The notes: generated by a model from the letters alone, not told the origin. Shown: positions 34,821 to 47,580, counted from the first letter of the stretch. The stretch is 64,000 nucleotides of DNA from Tilletiaria anomala UBC 951 (GCF_000711695.1 NW_013547008.1:178169-242168), one strand, 5' to 3'. Made by a program: numbers and translations.

Positions 34821-35894
34821 ATGTCCGTTCCCACGCTGAGAAATGACGTGACGGCAGCGGCGGCTAGCAGCAGCAGTAGCAGCAGCAACATATGGGAGGC
34901 AGCCGGCGAAGGCGACCTTGCGCGAGTTAAGTACCTTGTCGATGAGCAAGGTGAGGGGGAATAGCGCAAGGTATGCTTCATGTCGTGGCATAACGTTTGA
35001 CCGTGTTTCCAACCCTTTCAACAGGTATGAGTCCCAGCGTCGCCGATCAATTCACGTACACGCCATTGCACGCTGCAGCTTCCTACGGACACGCTGAAGT
35101 GTTGTGCGTGCAGGCGTACAGCACCAAGCAATTGCAAAATGTGACGCTAACCCTTTCTCCCTCTTCTCTCATATCTTTCTCATGGTCATCAGAAGATACC
35201 TTCTCAGCCATCCCAAATGTCCTCCGGACGCAGTCAACGTCACCGACTCGGACGGTGACACTCCCCTCTTTGTCACAGAACAGCCGGAGATCGCCAGCAT
35301 CCTCATCGAAGACTTTGGTGCAGACGCAAAGCACAGGAATCACGACGAAAGGACGGTGAGTGGGCCTCACAGTCATGACGGTACACACGAACTAAGTCAG
35401 CATCGAACACCATTTGCTTTCGACCATCGGTGCTCCGCTCGCAGGCTCTCGACGCGGCGGTCGAGAATGACCACGACGGGCTCGCCGTCTATCTCTCCGA
35501 AGTAACAGGAGCGCCCATCCCACCGAGAGAGGAGGATGAAGATGAATTGAGATTCGCAGCATTGCAACAACAAGAGCAAGAGCAGCAACAGCAACAGCAC
35601 CACTCGACCGCGATCGCCAGTGCAGCATTTGCGGCGAGTGGCGACAGCGGAGACGCGGATCGATTATCGGCCCATCGCGCGGATGAGACCATGGAGCGGG
35701 TCCATCAGATCATGAGCCGGGCGCAGGTACGGCAAGATGCAGCAGCAGCAGCAGCAGCAGGACAGGTGCACGCCACCGGGGATACGCAAGTGCAGTTGAC
35801 CGCTCAGGAAGAGCAGGAGCTGCGCCAGGTCGTCGGCGATTCAGTCGTCAGACAGATTCTCGACGGTTGGCATTCAACGCAAGGGCAATCATGA
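34821..35894 (+). CDS. Small ankyrin-repeat protein
   Basis: Exons are 34821-34950, 35025-35103, 35193-35355 and 35445-35894, giving 273 residues. The order of elements is a Ser-rich start, IWEAAGEGDLARVKYLVDE (first ankyrin helix pair), YTPLHAAASYGHAEVLRYLLSHP (a canonical repeat spanning the second junction), DSDGDTPLFVTEQPEIASILIEDFGAD (third repeat), and ALDAAVENDHDGLAVYL. The rest is Gln/Ala-rich, with a run of Gln near 35570-35600 and an Ala run near 35738-35760, ending in a helix (EEQELRQVVGDSVVRQILDG). It resembles short fungal ankyrin proteins such as yeast YCR051W in layout, whose role is not established. It is probably a cytosolic protein-binding module. The exon boundaries are well supported because the canonical repeat is complete only after splicing. 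Confidence 0.85.
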
Positions 35895-36080
35895 ACATTG
35901 CAAGGGGAAAATTCACGCACAGATGTACATCAATTTGCTACACTACAATAGTCGAGAGCAGGCGAGGCTCACTCTTTCCATCATCGTCTTCTGTAACAAG
36001 GTTTATTGGGGTTTATTATATTCCTGCAACTGACTCATGAAACATGGGGCGATTAAAACAATTCGCTCGTTGAGAGCTGT

Positions 36081-38605
36081 TCATTGTTCTCCATCCTCCA
36101 AAGATTCTTCCGAGTCGTCGACGAAAATGTAGCCGTCTTCTTGGCTTGCGCTGCTTTCAGGCGTGTGCGAACCTCCAAAGTCAAACTCGGATCCAGCAAT
36201 CGTGACGCTCGACGTGGGTGTGGCGTCCGATCCGGGCTCCAGAGTAACTTGCTGCGTCTCGTCGGCTTGGTGACCACCGAGAGCCATCAAAACATCAGCC
36301 GAGCTCACTGTCGGTGGCTCGGGCGGGACAAGGATGCTGGAGGTGCCGCTGCCGCTTCCATTGCACTCCTCGTATTCATCGATGGCTGTGACATTGATGT
36401 CGACCCAGAGACCGAGTGACGTCTCGTAGTGGGGGCTTGAACCCTTGAGCTTAAACAGAGCTTGGGAGCGGCCCTTGGTCGTCGGCGCAACGAGGTGGTC
36501 GAGAGGAACCTGGACGCTTTCGCCCGACTGCAACGGGCGTCCCTCATTGACCAATGCCGTTTTTGCTCCGAAAGTCTCACCTGCAGCGTGGGACAGCTCA
36601 AGGTGCGAAATTGCCTGTGTGCTAACGTTCTTGATCGTCCAGGCCTTGGTGAATTGGCATCCGATAGGCAAGTAGGTTCCATTGAACGGCGCGCCGTCCT
36701 CGACAAGCAGGAGACCCTGCTTCTCGCCCATCGGCACACACGCCGAAGCTGTCAGGGCTCTCTTCTCTTCAACCAGGTTGGGTTGAGCAGCAGAGGAGAC
36801 CACAGGCGCAGAAGCAAAAGGACGGACCTCGTGCATGTCTAGACTGACGGATGGCACCTCCGCACAAGGCGGGGAGGATGAGCTGCCGCTGGCCCGCACA
36901 TCGAACGCATTCAGCTTTTCGCGGACGTACTCTTGGGCTCTTGCAACGGCTGAAGTGGTGGCGCTGTTACCGGAAAACCCGCCTTCCCGACCCAACGGCT
37001 TGTCGATCTTAAGGAACAAGTGATTAAGACCATGAAGGGAAGCGTGGTCCTGCGCGGGATCAGCCTCACAGACTTGGCACTGCACACCAGAAAAATGGGA
37101 GATGTTAACGTCAAATACTTGCATCCATGTAATGATTGCGAAAAGGAGACAAGACACCTCACCAAGTCCCAATCGCATGCGATGCACTTGTATCTTGTGC
37201 CAGTGATCCCACTATCGCAATTGTCGCAAATGACGTTCGGGTGATACCATGCATAATGCGATCGCTGGCTGCATTGCGGAAAAGCAGCGGGATCTCTAGA
37301 AACAAAGAAACCGTGACCCACGTGTACATCGGGCAGGCGAGGTGCACACGTCGCGCAGCAGTCAAAGTCAGGGCAGACGGCACACTTGCGTCGAACGCCA
37401 TGGATCATCGTGTCGCAGAGGTCACAAGCCGCCTCGTGCTTCGGAACAGTCATAGTGGACGGCGTCTGTCCTTCGTTGATCCTCAAGCGAGCCTCTTCAA
37501 TGGAGACGGAGTGTTCGGACACAATTTCGACGAAGCGAGCGAGATGCTCGTTGAGCGTGCTCGTCAGCTTTTGGTGTGCTCCATCGAGCAGGAAAGACAC
37601 GGAGCTGCTGACTGTGTCGGCAAGCAAGGTGCGAAGTTGGGGGAGATCAACGACATCGCTGGCTTTGGGCTGTGCAGCGCTCTCCGCCTGTGGCGGCTCC
37701 GCAGCCAGGGTCTGTAGCGAGGGTTTGGGGGAAAGCTTACAACTCTCAGGCAGCGGACCTTTGAGTCGCACTTCGACACCGAGGGGCTTCTGGTCGGAAA
37801 CTGCTTCAGCGACTGCAAGCTCGAAGCTACGCTTGCTGCTATGCTTGGATAGAGCTCTGAGAGATTCGCTACTCGGACGCCTGAAGAGGAGCACTACTTC
37901 GACGGTGTCGTTCAGGCCGAACAGATTTTTGACGTTCAGCTCGACCTTGCGACGAAAGTGGCGGATGTCAGCGTCTGTTCTGACATTCGTATTCCACTGC
38001 TTAGGTGGTCCAACGGCAATGCGTTGAGCCGACATGAGACATGCATTGACAATGAGGTTGGGGACAGTGTCGATTTCAAGGCGGTCGTTGCCGATCTCGG
38101 CATGGTGCAACCTGGGTCTCTGCGGGTCATCTTTGAACCAAACATGCGCGGCGAGGATGGTGGTGGGCCCTAGCCTCATGCGCAGCTCGGCGGAGGAAGA
38201 GCAAAAAGGGATGGAGAGGATGCCAAAGTACGGCGCCCTTGGAACGCCAGTGGCGAGCTCGACATGTAGTTGGCGGTCTTGGAGAATAGGGAGGGCGTTT
38301 TGGGCTAGAGCGTACTTGCGAAGATGCTGCTCTACTTGCCACTTCACATCCTTGAGCTGGTCTTCGAGCTGCTTGAGCTGTTCTGCAGGCATTGCTGTGC
38401 CTTGTGAGTGGCCATCGTTGATGCTCGTCGCATGATCAGTCTGAACATCCGGGTCAAGCTTGCCGATTGCATACGGAATCAACCCCGAAGCCAGGGTTGG
38501 CCATTCCGCTGCGAGATTTCCTTTGAGGCTGACCGAGCAGAGGAAGAAATGGGGAGGCGATGGGGAGGCGGTCGCCCCAAGAGTGCTGCTGGTTGCTTGT
38601 GCCAT
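36081..38605 (-). CDS. Nbr1-type selective autophagy receptor: two ZZ fingers, FW domain, LIR
   Basis: Exons on the minus strand are 38605-37163 and 37079-36081, giving 813 residues. Nbr1 proteins tether cargo to Atg8 membranes. After a region of about 390 unrecognised residues come two ZZ zinc fingers: CDLCDTMIHGVRRKCAVC (about 395-445) and CDNCDSGITGTRYKCIACDWDLC (about 450-505, spanning the intron). An FW (Nbr1-like Ig) domain lies at about 600-715, with GTYLPIGCQFTKAWTIKNVS and LGLWVDINV. The C-terminus reads EDGYIFVDDSEESLEDGEQ. Its YIFV (798-801) with flanking acids fits an LC3/Atg8-interacting motif. No PB1 domain was recognised at the N-terminus. The ATG at 38605 follows a weakly protein-like open stretch and begins MAQATSS. 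It is divergent from eIF5B. Confidence 0.88.
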
Positions 38606-39177
38606 GTTGTGTTGATCGGACAGGGACAAGAGTAGATTCCGTGAGGAGCGCGCCGCCGAGAGCGTCGTGCGATGGGGGCAATTTATACCTGCGAAGCACG
38701 AAAGTCCAACGCCTGCAAATGACGCTGACGTTGCCATGTCGGTCGGACAATGGAATGGAAGCTGCTGCGCAGCCAAAGTCGTACCTGTCTTGTACTGTGA
38801 CATGCTTAATATGCTGTGCTCAGTCAGTCCGCTCGCGCAGCTCGGCTCAACAAATCCTTATCTGAGGTGGTGCCGCGTGTGCCGGCGAAGCGCATTGGCT
38901 TGTATAATTACGTAATGGTGCTACAAAACGGACAACGGCCGAGCTATCCTCCCGGCCGAAACAGAGATGCAATTTTTTCCTGTAGAGCGAGAGAGAGCTC
39001 AACTATACATGACTCAAATCCATCTCAGTAAATGATTGCACGCGCGAGGCCATCGATCTGAGTATCGACTGCCATCATCTCAGCGCAACTACCAGACATA
39101 TCGCTCAGCCGAGCGAAAACACCAGCTACAAAACTTGTCCGTCTTAGAGACCGAAAGTCTCTATTCCTTCACCCAAG
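38606..39177. promoter_or_regulatory. Bidirectional promoter, NBR1-like / eIF5B
   Basis: A 572-base divergent region with moderately AT-rich patches near 38890-38990. No specific motif is assigned. Confidence 0.35.
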
Positions 39178-42100
39178 ATGGGCAAGAAAAAGGCGCAGAA
39201 GAAGGCGGATGACGATTGGTGTGTCATGCATGCGATCATAGCATTTCTGAGCCAACATTAAGTATGTTTGCTGATGTCCAGTGTCCCGCTATGCTGGTGC
39301 TTGTGCGTGCTTTTCCCATAGGGAGAATGAACTGGGCGAGTCAGTAGCTCCCAGCGGCGATGCGACTGCAGGGAGAGCTACCGAGACTGGTGATGCTGCT
39401 GTAGAAGCCAACGGCAAAGGCGCCTCTCTGACAGGCAACTCGGCGCCTGTCGGAAATGATGATGACGAGGATTTTGGTGGTCTCATGTCCACCATCAAGA
39501 AGGGCGCAGCAAAGGGGTCAAAGAAAAACAAGAAAAAGCAGAATGAGGTAAATTGGGACGAACTTGGCGAAGAGGCTGAGCAGCTCGGCCCCGATGCCCC
39601 TAATCAGGTCATTGCACAGTGAGTGCCGCCACAAGACCCCAAAGCCTGATACTGATTGCTCACGAGCTTTTCAATATCCTTTTCCAGGGAGAAAACCGAG
39701 GAAGAAGGTCAAAAGGCAGATGCGAAGGAATCGAATGACAAGCCCGAGGCAGGTGAAGAGACCGATGGCGATACGCCACGGATACTCACCAAGAAGGAGA
39801 AGGAAAAGCTCAAGAAGGAGAAAGAAAAAGCTAAGAAAAAGGCGCAGGCTGCGGCCAAGAAGGCAAATGCTGGCAATTCTGCAGAACCTGACGATGCTTC
39901 ATCGCCTTCAAAGGAGGCGGGAGTCGCATCAGGATCCGAGCCTGCATCCGCGCCTGCAGCAAACGATGATGAGGACGACGACGATGAGGCAGAGGGGGAC
40001 GGCGCGAGCGCGGAGAAGAAGAAGAGTGAGAGCTTGACGCTGGTAATCGAGTCGTTTTGCAGAACGTTCAGCATTTAATCCCACACATTGTTCTCACAAA
40101 TAGAGAAAAAGAAGAAGAAAGCTGCCGAGGCACAGGTGAGTTGCCGATCAAAAGAGATCAGAGGTTGTACATGTAGTCGGCTGAATTCAAGCTACATCAC
40201 TTTTCTGCAGCCTGCACCTGCCTCGGGCAAGAAGCCATCTGCTGCTGTCTTGGCACTGAGAGCGCAGATTGAGGCCAGAAGGAAGGCGGAAGAAGAGGCA
40301 AGGTGAGTCGAATACGACCGGGTGGGTGCGTAAGTGTCTGTTTTCTAATATATTTGGGGGGCATTAGAGCTGTCGAGGAAGCAGAGAGAAAACGCCTTGA
40401 AGAGATCGAAAGGCAGGAGCGGGAGGAAGAGGAGTGCAAGGAGGCAGAGCGACAGCGCAAAAAGGAGAAAGAGCGCCTCAAGCGAGAGCAGTTGAAGAAG
40501 GAGGGTAAGCTCCTCACACCCAAGCAAAAGGCAGAAAAGCAAGCAGCAGAGGCGCGCATGAAGGCTATGATTCAGAGCGGTCAAATTACTGTCGAAGGCC
40601 TCAAGGACGCCGAGGGTGGCGCTGAGACCAAGCGCAAGGTCGTTTACGACAACAGGAAAAAGAAGAAGAGCCCGGCGGACACTTCCAAACAGACTGCCCA
40701 ACAAAATGCTCATACAGCCGCTAAAGAGCAGCCCGAGCAAGATAAAAAAGCGGAATCAGTGCTTGAACCGGTAGTGCCGGTTGCAATTGAGGCAACAGGC
40801 TCTACGGAGGCTGAGTGGAAGCAACAGGAGGGGGCAGAGGAGGATGTCAAAGATTCATGGGATGCAGAGTCGGACGATGAGGTGAAGGACGATTGGGCTG
40901 CGGAAAGCGATGACGACGCACAGGCCGCGGCGTCAACCAAGCCAATTGGATGCTCCGCTCAAAGCAATGGCAAAGCGTTTGCATCAGCCTCAGCTCGCCA
41001 ATCCGACGCAAACCCTTCCACAGGTGCCAAGGGCAAAGCTCCTGCAGCTACAAAGCAAAGCGAGGACGAAGGGAGTGACAGCGATAGCGAGGCCACTGAT
41101 TCGGACTCGCACGATTCGGATGACGATGACAGCAGCGATGAAGATGAGGACGAGGGCATGACGGCGATTCAGCGTCAGGCTGCGCAGAAAAAGCAAGAGG
41201 CAGCTGAGAGGCGCAAGGCGCGTACAGAGGAGGCTTTGGCAGCACGAAGCAAAGACAATCTGCGTTCCCCTATTTGTTGCATTCTTGGTCACGTAGACAC
41301 AGGCAAGACCAAGCTGTTGGACAAGATTCGTCAAACTAATGTACAGGAGGGCGAAGCCGGTGGTATCACGCAGCAGATTGGTGCTACTTATTTCCCTGTT
41401 GAAAACATCAAGCAGAAAACGGCTGTCATCGATCCCGAAGGCCAATTCGATTACAAGATTCCAGGCTTGCTCGTCATCGACACTCCAGGTCACGAGTCAT
41501 TTACAAATCTCCGTACTCGTGGGTCCTCGCTCTGCAACATCGCCATTCTCGTCGTAGACATCATGCACGGTCTCGAGCCACAGACCCTCGAGAGTATTCG
41601 TCTGCTACGCGATCGCAAAACACCATTCATCGTCGCACTCAACAAAATCGATCGTCTCTATGGTTGGGATGCTACTCCCAATGGAGGCTTCAGAGCGAGT
41701 CTTGCGAAACAGAACAGATCTACTCAGCAGGAATTCGAAGACCGAGTCGCCAAGACTATCGTTGCCTTCGCCGAGCAAGGTCTGAATGCGGTCCTCTACT
41801 ACGAAAACAAGAACTTTAGTCGCAATGTGTCGCTCGTGCCTACGTCTGCACACACAGGCGAGGGCATCCCAGACATGCTCCAGCTCATTGTCAACTTGAC
41901 GCAGAATCGCATGAGCGAAAGTCTCATGTATCTTTCTGAACTTGAGTGCACCGTTCTGGAAGTCAAGGTCATTGAGGGGCTTGGTACGACGATCGACGTC
42001 GTACTCTCCAATGGTGTCCTGCGCGAGGGGAACAAGATCGTTGTCTGCGGTCTCAATGGGCCCATCGTCACACAAGTACGAGCGCTGCTCACGCCGCAGC

Positions 42101-43326
42101 CGCTGAAGGAGATGCGTGTCAAGGGTGCGTACGTACACCACAAGGAAGTCAAAGCCGCCCTGGGTGTCAAAATTACTGCGCCGGATCTCGAGAAGGCCAT
42201 CGCAGGCTCCCGCTTGCTCGTGTGCGGGGAAGACGATGATGAAGAGGATCTCAAGGATGAAGTCATGTCGGACCTCACAAGCCTTCTCAATTCCATCGAC
42301 AAGAGTGGCAAGGGCGTTTGCGTGCAGGCCTCGACCCTTGGCTCATTGGAGGCCTTGCTTGAATTCCTGCGGGTCAGCAAGATCCCCGTCAGTGGTATCA
42401 ACATCGGACCCGTCTACAAGAGGGACGTCATGCGCTGTGCAACCATGTTGGAGAGGGCAAAGGAGTTTGCATGCATGCTCTGTTTCGATGTCGATGTAGA
42501 CAAGGATGCAGCGAAGCTTGCGGAGGAGCTGGGCATTCGTGTCTTCAAAGCCGACATCATCTACCATCTCTTTGATGCATTTACTGCGTACAATGCGGAG
42601 ATGGTCGAGGCAAAGAAACGTGAAGCGGCTCCCGTTGCGGTCTGGCCATGCCGCCTGAAGACTATCGCAGCCTTTGCGAAGCGTGACCCCATCATTCTCG
42701 GTTGCGACATCATTGAGGGGTCGCTCCGAGTTGGTACTCCTCTTTGCGTCGTCAAGGTGGACCCAGAGACGAAGAAGAAGGTGAGGATGGTCGCTTCTTG
42801 AGAATCTCGGCTTCGAGCTCACCTACTTATATTTTTTGAAAAGGCCATCATCAATATTGGTCGGGTCACGTCACTAGAGTAAGCTGTGGACCAAAGCTTC
42901 ACGCAATATGAGATTTTTGCTGATAGCTTACTGCGCATATCAGAATTAACCACAGGACGAAAGATATTGTGCTCAAGAGCGAGGTCGGTGGCGGTGTTGC
43001 TGTCAAAATTGAAACTTCGCTCAACGAGACTTCGAAGCTGTTCGGCCGGCACTTTGATGAGAAGGTGAGCAAAGTGAAGGCAATGCACGTTCGACCTTCA
43101 GCTGACCTTGTTCATCCCATTGTGAATATCTTCTAGGACGAACTGCTCAGTCACATCAGCAGAAGTAGTATCGACGCTTTGAAGGATAACTTTGTGAGTA
43201 GTTTAGCAACATCAAGACAATCCATTCCACTGATTACCACCATGCTGCTTCGTACAGTGGGATGGTATTTCGACAGACGAAAAGAAATTAATCAAGAAAC
43301 TTAAGGGCGTCTTGGACATCCCCTGA
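39178..43326 (+). CDS. FUN12: Translation initiation factor eIF5B
   Basis: Exons are 39178-39218, 39322-39618, 39688-40025, 40104-40135, 40211-40302, 40368-42780, 42844-42878, 42956-43064, 43137-43193 and 43258-43326, giving 1,160 residues. eIF5B is the GTPase that joins the 60S subunit to the initiation complex. The N-terminal half is charged (Lys/Glu/Asp-rich), as in all orthologues. The GTPase core has G1 GHVDTGKT (574-581), G3 DTPGHESF (from 638) and G4 NKIDRLYGW (from 692). The C-terminal exons complete domains [52 protein letters not shown] and the terminal helix ending KGVLDIP. Small exons occur at both ends (41, 32, 35 and 57 bases). The donor at 40026 was set by phase, because only a one-base remainder joins the next Lys-rich exon in frame. 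Confidence 0.95.
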
Positions 43327-45192
43327 AGTTCCATCCCATGCATTGCTTGTATGTATCATCATCATTCGGGCTCACGATGCTAGGCTTACCATGGTCTGAG
43401 TCGGAAGTGATGGGCGAAGCGTGTTTAATGTTCCTGCGATTCGATTGTGCGAGTGCGACAGCTTTGCATGTTCAACATCTATCCGGAAAACTTTGCGAGA
43501 CTGAGCATGTTACACGCAGGCACCTGCAGTCGATTTGGCCCCAACCTGCCCAGACCCTCACTATGAAGCCGTTTAAACCGCATTCACCTTTCAAGGTCCA
43601 CTATTTACAAATGTCTCAAGAGTTATATGGTCGCCTATAGCATCCATGGTTGCCGAATTTCCCTCGATTGTTCGACACGCTCCCTTCCACTTCATACACA
43701 CATCGGCAATGTGATAAACATGCCTATCCACTTTATCGATTGCATAGTTCATGAAGCAGTATTATCAATCTTGCCCTGGCTCCTCCAGCTCAAGCTTGGA
43801 GCGGTGTGCTCCCTATCAAAGGTCGCAGTGTTCAACCCTTTCAAAAACCTTGTTCCGATAAAAACTGCTGGACACTTTACTGCAGACGAGTAGTTTGTCA
43901 TCTGTCAATCATTATCAGTACCGGCTTTAAGCAGCTGAGGCAGAGGAACAAGAACTGAGGCTAGAAAACACTCCCCTCTGCGTTCAAGCAAAGCTCTCTG
44001 ACAAGAGTTGAGCTGGAGCAGCAATTCAACGCGAGGGGGAGAGCGTTCCCCGTAGAAGCTTCGATCGCGTTCACAGTTAGCACTGTCGTCGCCACTGTCC
44101 CTATGTTCAATCCGTGTCTTAATCACCTCGTCAACGGCACTATTTTTTCTAACAGCATGTTGCACAATTGGCGATAGTCCACATTTTGGCCTCATCGAAG
44201 CGGTTCGTGGATGCTCAATGGATGCCATTGACGCCAAGATGGTATACCTGGGGTGCGCTGCTGCCACAACATTTCTGCTCGCGTCAGCCGCCTCACTTCT
44301 CTCACTAATACTATCTCGTATGCAAGCTCCATTTATCGCTATATGTCCTCCATCAGAGTGGAAATCACTCAACGTAGAACGCACTCGTACATTAACGGGC
44401 AATTTGTCCTTACCTGAGAGGATCTAGCTTGATTCTACTGCCTGTAAGCGATGTCCTTATGCCCGTTCCATCACTCCTGGATGCCAACCCCATCAAGCAA
44501 GAGCCCAGTAACAAAGTCGAGCTAAAGCCAACAGTAGCGCAGGAGCCAGATACACTGAGGTCGATGCCATTGTTCGTGATTTTGTGAGTCCATCCTAGGT
44601 CAATGAGCACGGCGTGAAGGCAACTGTCCTATTGGTATACACCCGGATGGAGGCCGTATAACGATAGATCGAGTTGAGAGAGCAGCAGCGCTGGGGGCAT
44701 GAGTCAACGAAGCAAAGCACGGCTAAGCACGTTGAAGCAACACAGACCAAAGAACACCGAACGTCGTGGAAGGTTCGAGAACAAGGAGCAAGCTACAGTG
44801 GCTGTACGTGAAAGCCAGCACCTTGTGGATAAGTGAAGGGCCGCAGGCACACAGCACCCAGAGCTCGTGTAGCATAATGAACAGCAAGTGGTCAGCGCAT
44901 CCTAACTTGGTCGAAACGAGCCATCTTTTCAACAGGTTATGGGCCCATGGTAGGCATAGTCCCATCCTTCTTAAGCGTAATGCAACCGCCAACCTCTGCA
45001 AGGTTCACTCCGCTAGCATTGATGAGGTCCTGCTGCATGCCCTTGGATCTCAAGTGCATTCTTAAGATAGATATTGACAATCTTGTTCGTGCCGGTCGTA
45101 ACACGAACTAGTCCATTGTCGCATTTGGTCAATGCATTCATCGTGTCGCCCCTGGGCAGCGGAGACGGTATGGTGATTACAAGGGTGGGGGA
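43327..45192. other. Non-coding interval, probably decayed transposon sequence
   Basis: No gene was recognised. Short frames on both strands lack motifs, and base composition is more AT-rich than the flanking genes. The only identifiable item is the duplicated copia RNase H tail at 44768-44925. The interval may contain older retroelement debris beyond recognition. Confidence 0.45.
44768..44925 (+). repeat. Diverged direct repeat, copy 1 (copia RNase H tail)
   Basis: About 158 bases aligning by eye with 47510-47662. Shared blocks include CAAGCTACAG, CGTGAAAGC, CACACAGCAC, AACAGCAAGTGGTCAG versus AACAAGTGGTCAG, and AGCCATC at the end. In copy 2 this sequence is the end of a copia RNase H, so copy 1 marks a second, otherwise unrecognisable element or a partial duplication. 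Confidence 0.6.
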
Positions 45193-46140
45193 TTGCACAA
45201 TGGCATCCTAGTTCGGCCTATAATGCAGGGAACCACCAATGCAATGCAGAACATGTTGGCCTACGCAGATTGTGCAGATGCGAATGTTGAGTTGTTGCAC
45301 GGACGCCTCAATCACACAGGGCGTAACTCGCGCAATGCAACCTGCAATTCGAAGGGCATACCTGTTGCTGAAGCTGATTACGCATGTGAAGCGTGCGCGC
45401 TCGGAGCAGCGGACCACTCCCCATACAGCACCATAAGGGAAGAAAGGCAAGCACGGGATGTGTTTGAAAGGTGCCACGGACATTGTTGGACCTATGCCCA
45501 TGCAGCGCGTAAATGGCACGCACTCCTTCCTAACCTTCACAGATGCGAGACGGGCAAGGTCTGGGCTCACACATTGGCAGCTCGCAAGAATATTACCGAC
45601 GTCATCGATAACTGGATTCGCAAAGTAGAGGAGGCGATCAAGGCCCTCCACGTGGACAACGGTAGCGAGTATATCGGTATGCCGGTGCAGCAATTCCTCT
45701 GACGAAACGGTACTCGAAACGAAGGGTCAGCCCTATACACGCTTCACAGAAGGGGTGCCGCTGAGCGCCTTGATCTGACACTCTTCAACATGGTCCGGGC
45801 CTGGAGCAGTTAGTCGAATCTGGACAAGGCACTCTTGGGTGAGTTGGTCGCAGCAGCGGCCTACACAACCACTGCGCAAGCCTCCTGTGTCACAATGGCC
45901 CCACAATAACTCGGCCTCCAGAAGCGTACAATAATCGCAAGATATTGATTGGTCACCTCCGTGTAATAGGCTCAATGGCCTATGTTGTGTGCGATGGAGA
46001 GTTTCAAGGCACCAAAGCGGACGAGTCCACACAATCAAGGGCGTCCTCGCAGGGTATAACAGGGCCACGATGTACCATGCCTGGATCCTTAGCCTGAAGC
46101 ACCATATCTGGTCTCAACACGTCACTTCAGGACCATTGAG
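45193..46140 (+). pseudogene. Copia integrase fragment
   Basis: The open part to 45702 reads ELLHGRLNHTGRNSR (GAG-pre-integrase histidines), CEACALG (zinc-site cysteines), and IKALHVDNGSEYIG with QQFL, the catalytic core's second Asp context. After a stop near 45702 the family pattern continues: LYTLHRRGAAERLDLTLFNMVRAW, then another stop. A further segment, GVLAGYNRATMYHAWI near 46041-46090, corresponds to the chromodomain-side end of copia integrases. Several frame changes are required, so it cannot be functional. Confidence 0.8.
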
Positions 46141-46439
46141 ACGCCCAACAGACCTGCATACACTGACGATGGGAGGGAACTGCAGCCGGCGCGGCCGCAG
46201 GCGAAAACGCAACAAGTCGAGGAGCGATCATTACAATGGGTACCAAGAGGCCACTTTGAGACGGTCAACTCGTGCTGGCAAGTCGTCAGGCGGGTTCTGA
46301 CGCGTGGCGTCATTCTACTTATCAACCACAATTCCTTCTGATCCAGTAGAGTCTCACACCAATACGAAAGCGACGACACTGACAAATGGGCAAAGGCAAT
46401 CAATTATAAACTTGACAGTCACAAGAGGAAAGGAACAAG

Positions 46440-46995
46440 GGTAGATGCAAAACTACAATCGGGCCGACGAGCCGTGAGTGCGAAATGGGTTTACGTTCAA
46501 ACAGAACAGCAACAGCAATGTACAGAAGTATATAGTGAGACTAGTGACCAGCGATTTCTTGCAGTTCGAGCGGGGGGGAGGGGGTATCATGAGGCTTATC
46601 TGGCTGCCTCCTGGCTGATCACCCGCACCGGCACTTTAATTGCTCTGGCCGCCATGAACAATTGTCATCTCCATCATTTAGACATGTAGACGTCGAGACT
46701 GTCTACCATGGCGGCGACTGTGAGGAAAAAGTCTACCTCGAACCACACGCCTGAGTGCAGCGCTTGGTCATCAATCACTTGCGATTGCGCAAGAGCATTT
46801 CCGGAGTACGGCAAGTAGGTCGGAGCGGGCACAGTAAGCTCGACACGAACTTTTCGCAGATCGGCCTTGCCAGTGGCAAAGGCGACTAGTGACTCTCCAC
46901 GTATATGTTCGATGGCAACTTCACAACATTGACGGCTTAGGTCGACGACCTCGTCATCACAACCGAGCATCATGAGACGACGCTTCGACTGCTAG
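46440..46995 (+). pseudogene. Copia reverse transcriptase fragment
   Basis: A frame at 46474-46689 reads VSAKWVYVQTE near its start and LIALAAMNNCHLHHLDM at its end, matching the copia RT opening (KWVFK...) and the alpha helix before the first catalytic Asp. After frame changes, a segment reading VDDLVITTEHHETTLRLL (about 46935-46990) matches the YVDD catalytic box with the Tyr codon replaced by a stop. The region between is scrambled by stops. Confidence 0.7.
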
Positions 46996-47079
46996 GCCTG
47001 CTGCCCATGGACCCGATGCAACACGCACACCTGCAGTATCTTCATTGATCAGGCGGCCTATGCAGGGTCCGACACCTTG

Positions 47080-47580
47080 AAGGTTGGACATAGCAAATTG
47101 TAAGGCTATCGCAACTCCCCTCTCTGCCGCGCAGGGGAATGTTGACGTTAGCGAGACAACCGGGACTAAGCATTTCTACCCTGCTGCCATCGGACCTTTG
47201 CTCTATCTCGCACTTGGGATACAGCCTGACACGGCTTACTCGGCCGCTAGCGCGGGGCAAGCCAGTGCGGAGCCGACAACAGCAGCTTGGCGAGCTGCCA
47301 AGAGAATCATGCGGTTCATTTGAGGGACTTGCAATCTCGGGATCGAGTACAAGCGCGCCAGCGGTAAGAATCTAGTCAGCTTCTGTGATTCAGATTGCGC
47401 AACGGCAAGAAAAAGTACTCTATGACAGGCTTTGCGTTTCATCTCGTCAGGCGGCATCAATTGGTTGTCGCGAAGGCAGCACAGCTCATATAACACCATC
47501 GAACCTCATGAAAGTTTCGAAGGCAAGAAACAAGCTACAGAGGCTGCGCGTGAAAGCTGGCATCTTGTGAATGTATTAAG
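47080..47580 (+). pseudogene. Copia RNase H fragment
   Basis: AIGPLLYLALGIQPDTAYSAAS and AAWRAAKRIMRFI (to 47322) match the RT/RNase H connection of copia. An in-frame TGA follows immediately. The sequence then continues with LGIEYKRASGKNLVSFCDSDCA (RNase H catalytic DSDWA with Trp lost) and, after a frame shift, SWLSRRQHSSYNT and TEAARESWHLV. Confidence 0.75.

Noticed and set aside
43905-44402. A 165-codon minus-strand frame in the gene-free region
   Set aside because: No domain, and composition unlike the real genes nearby. Probably within decayed repeat DNA.
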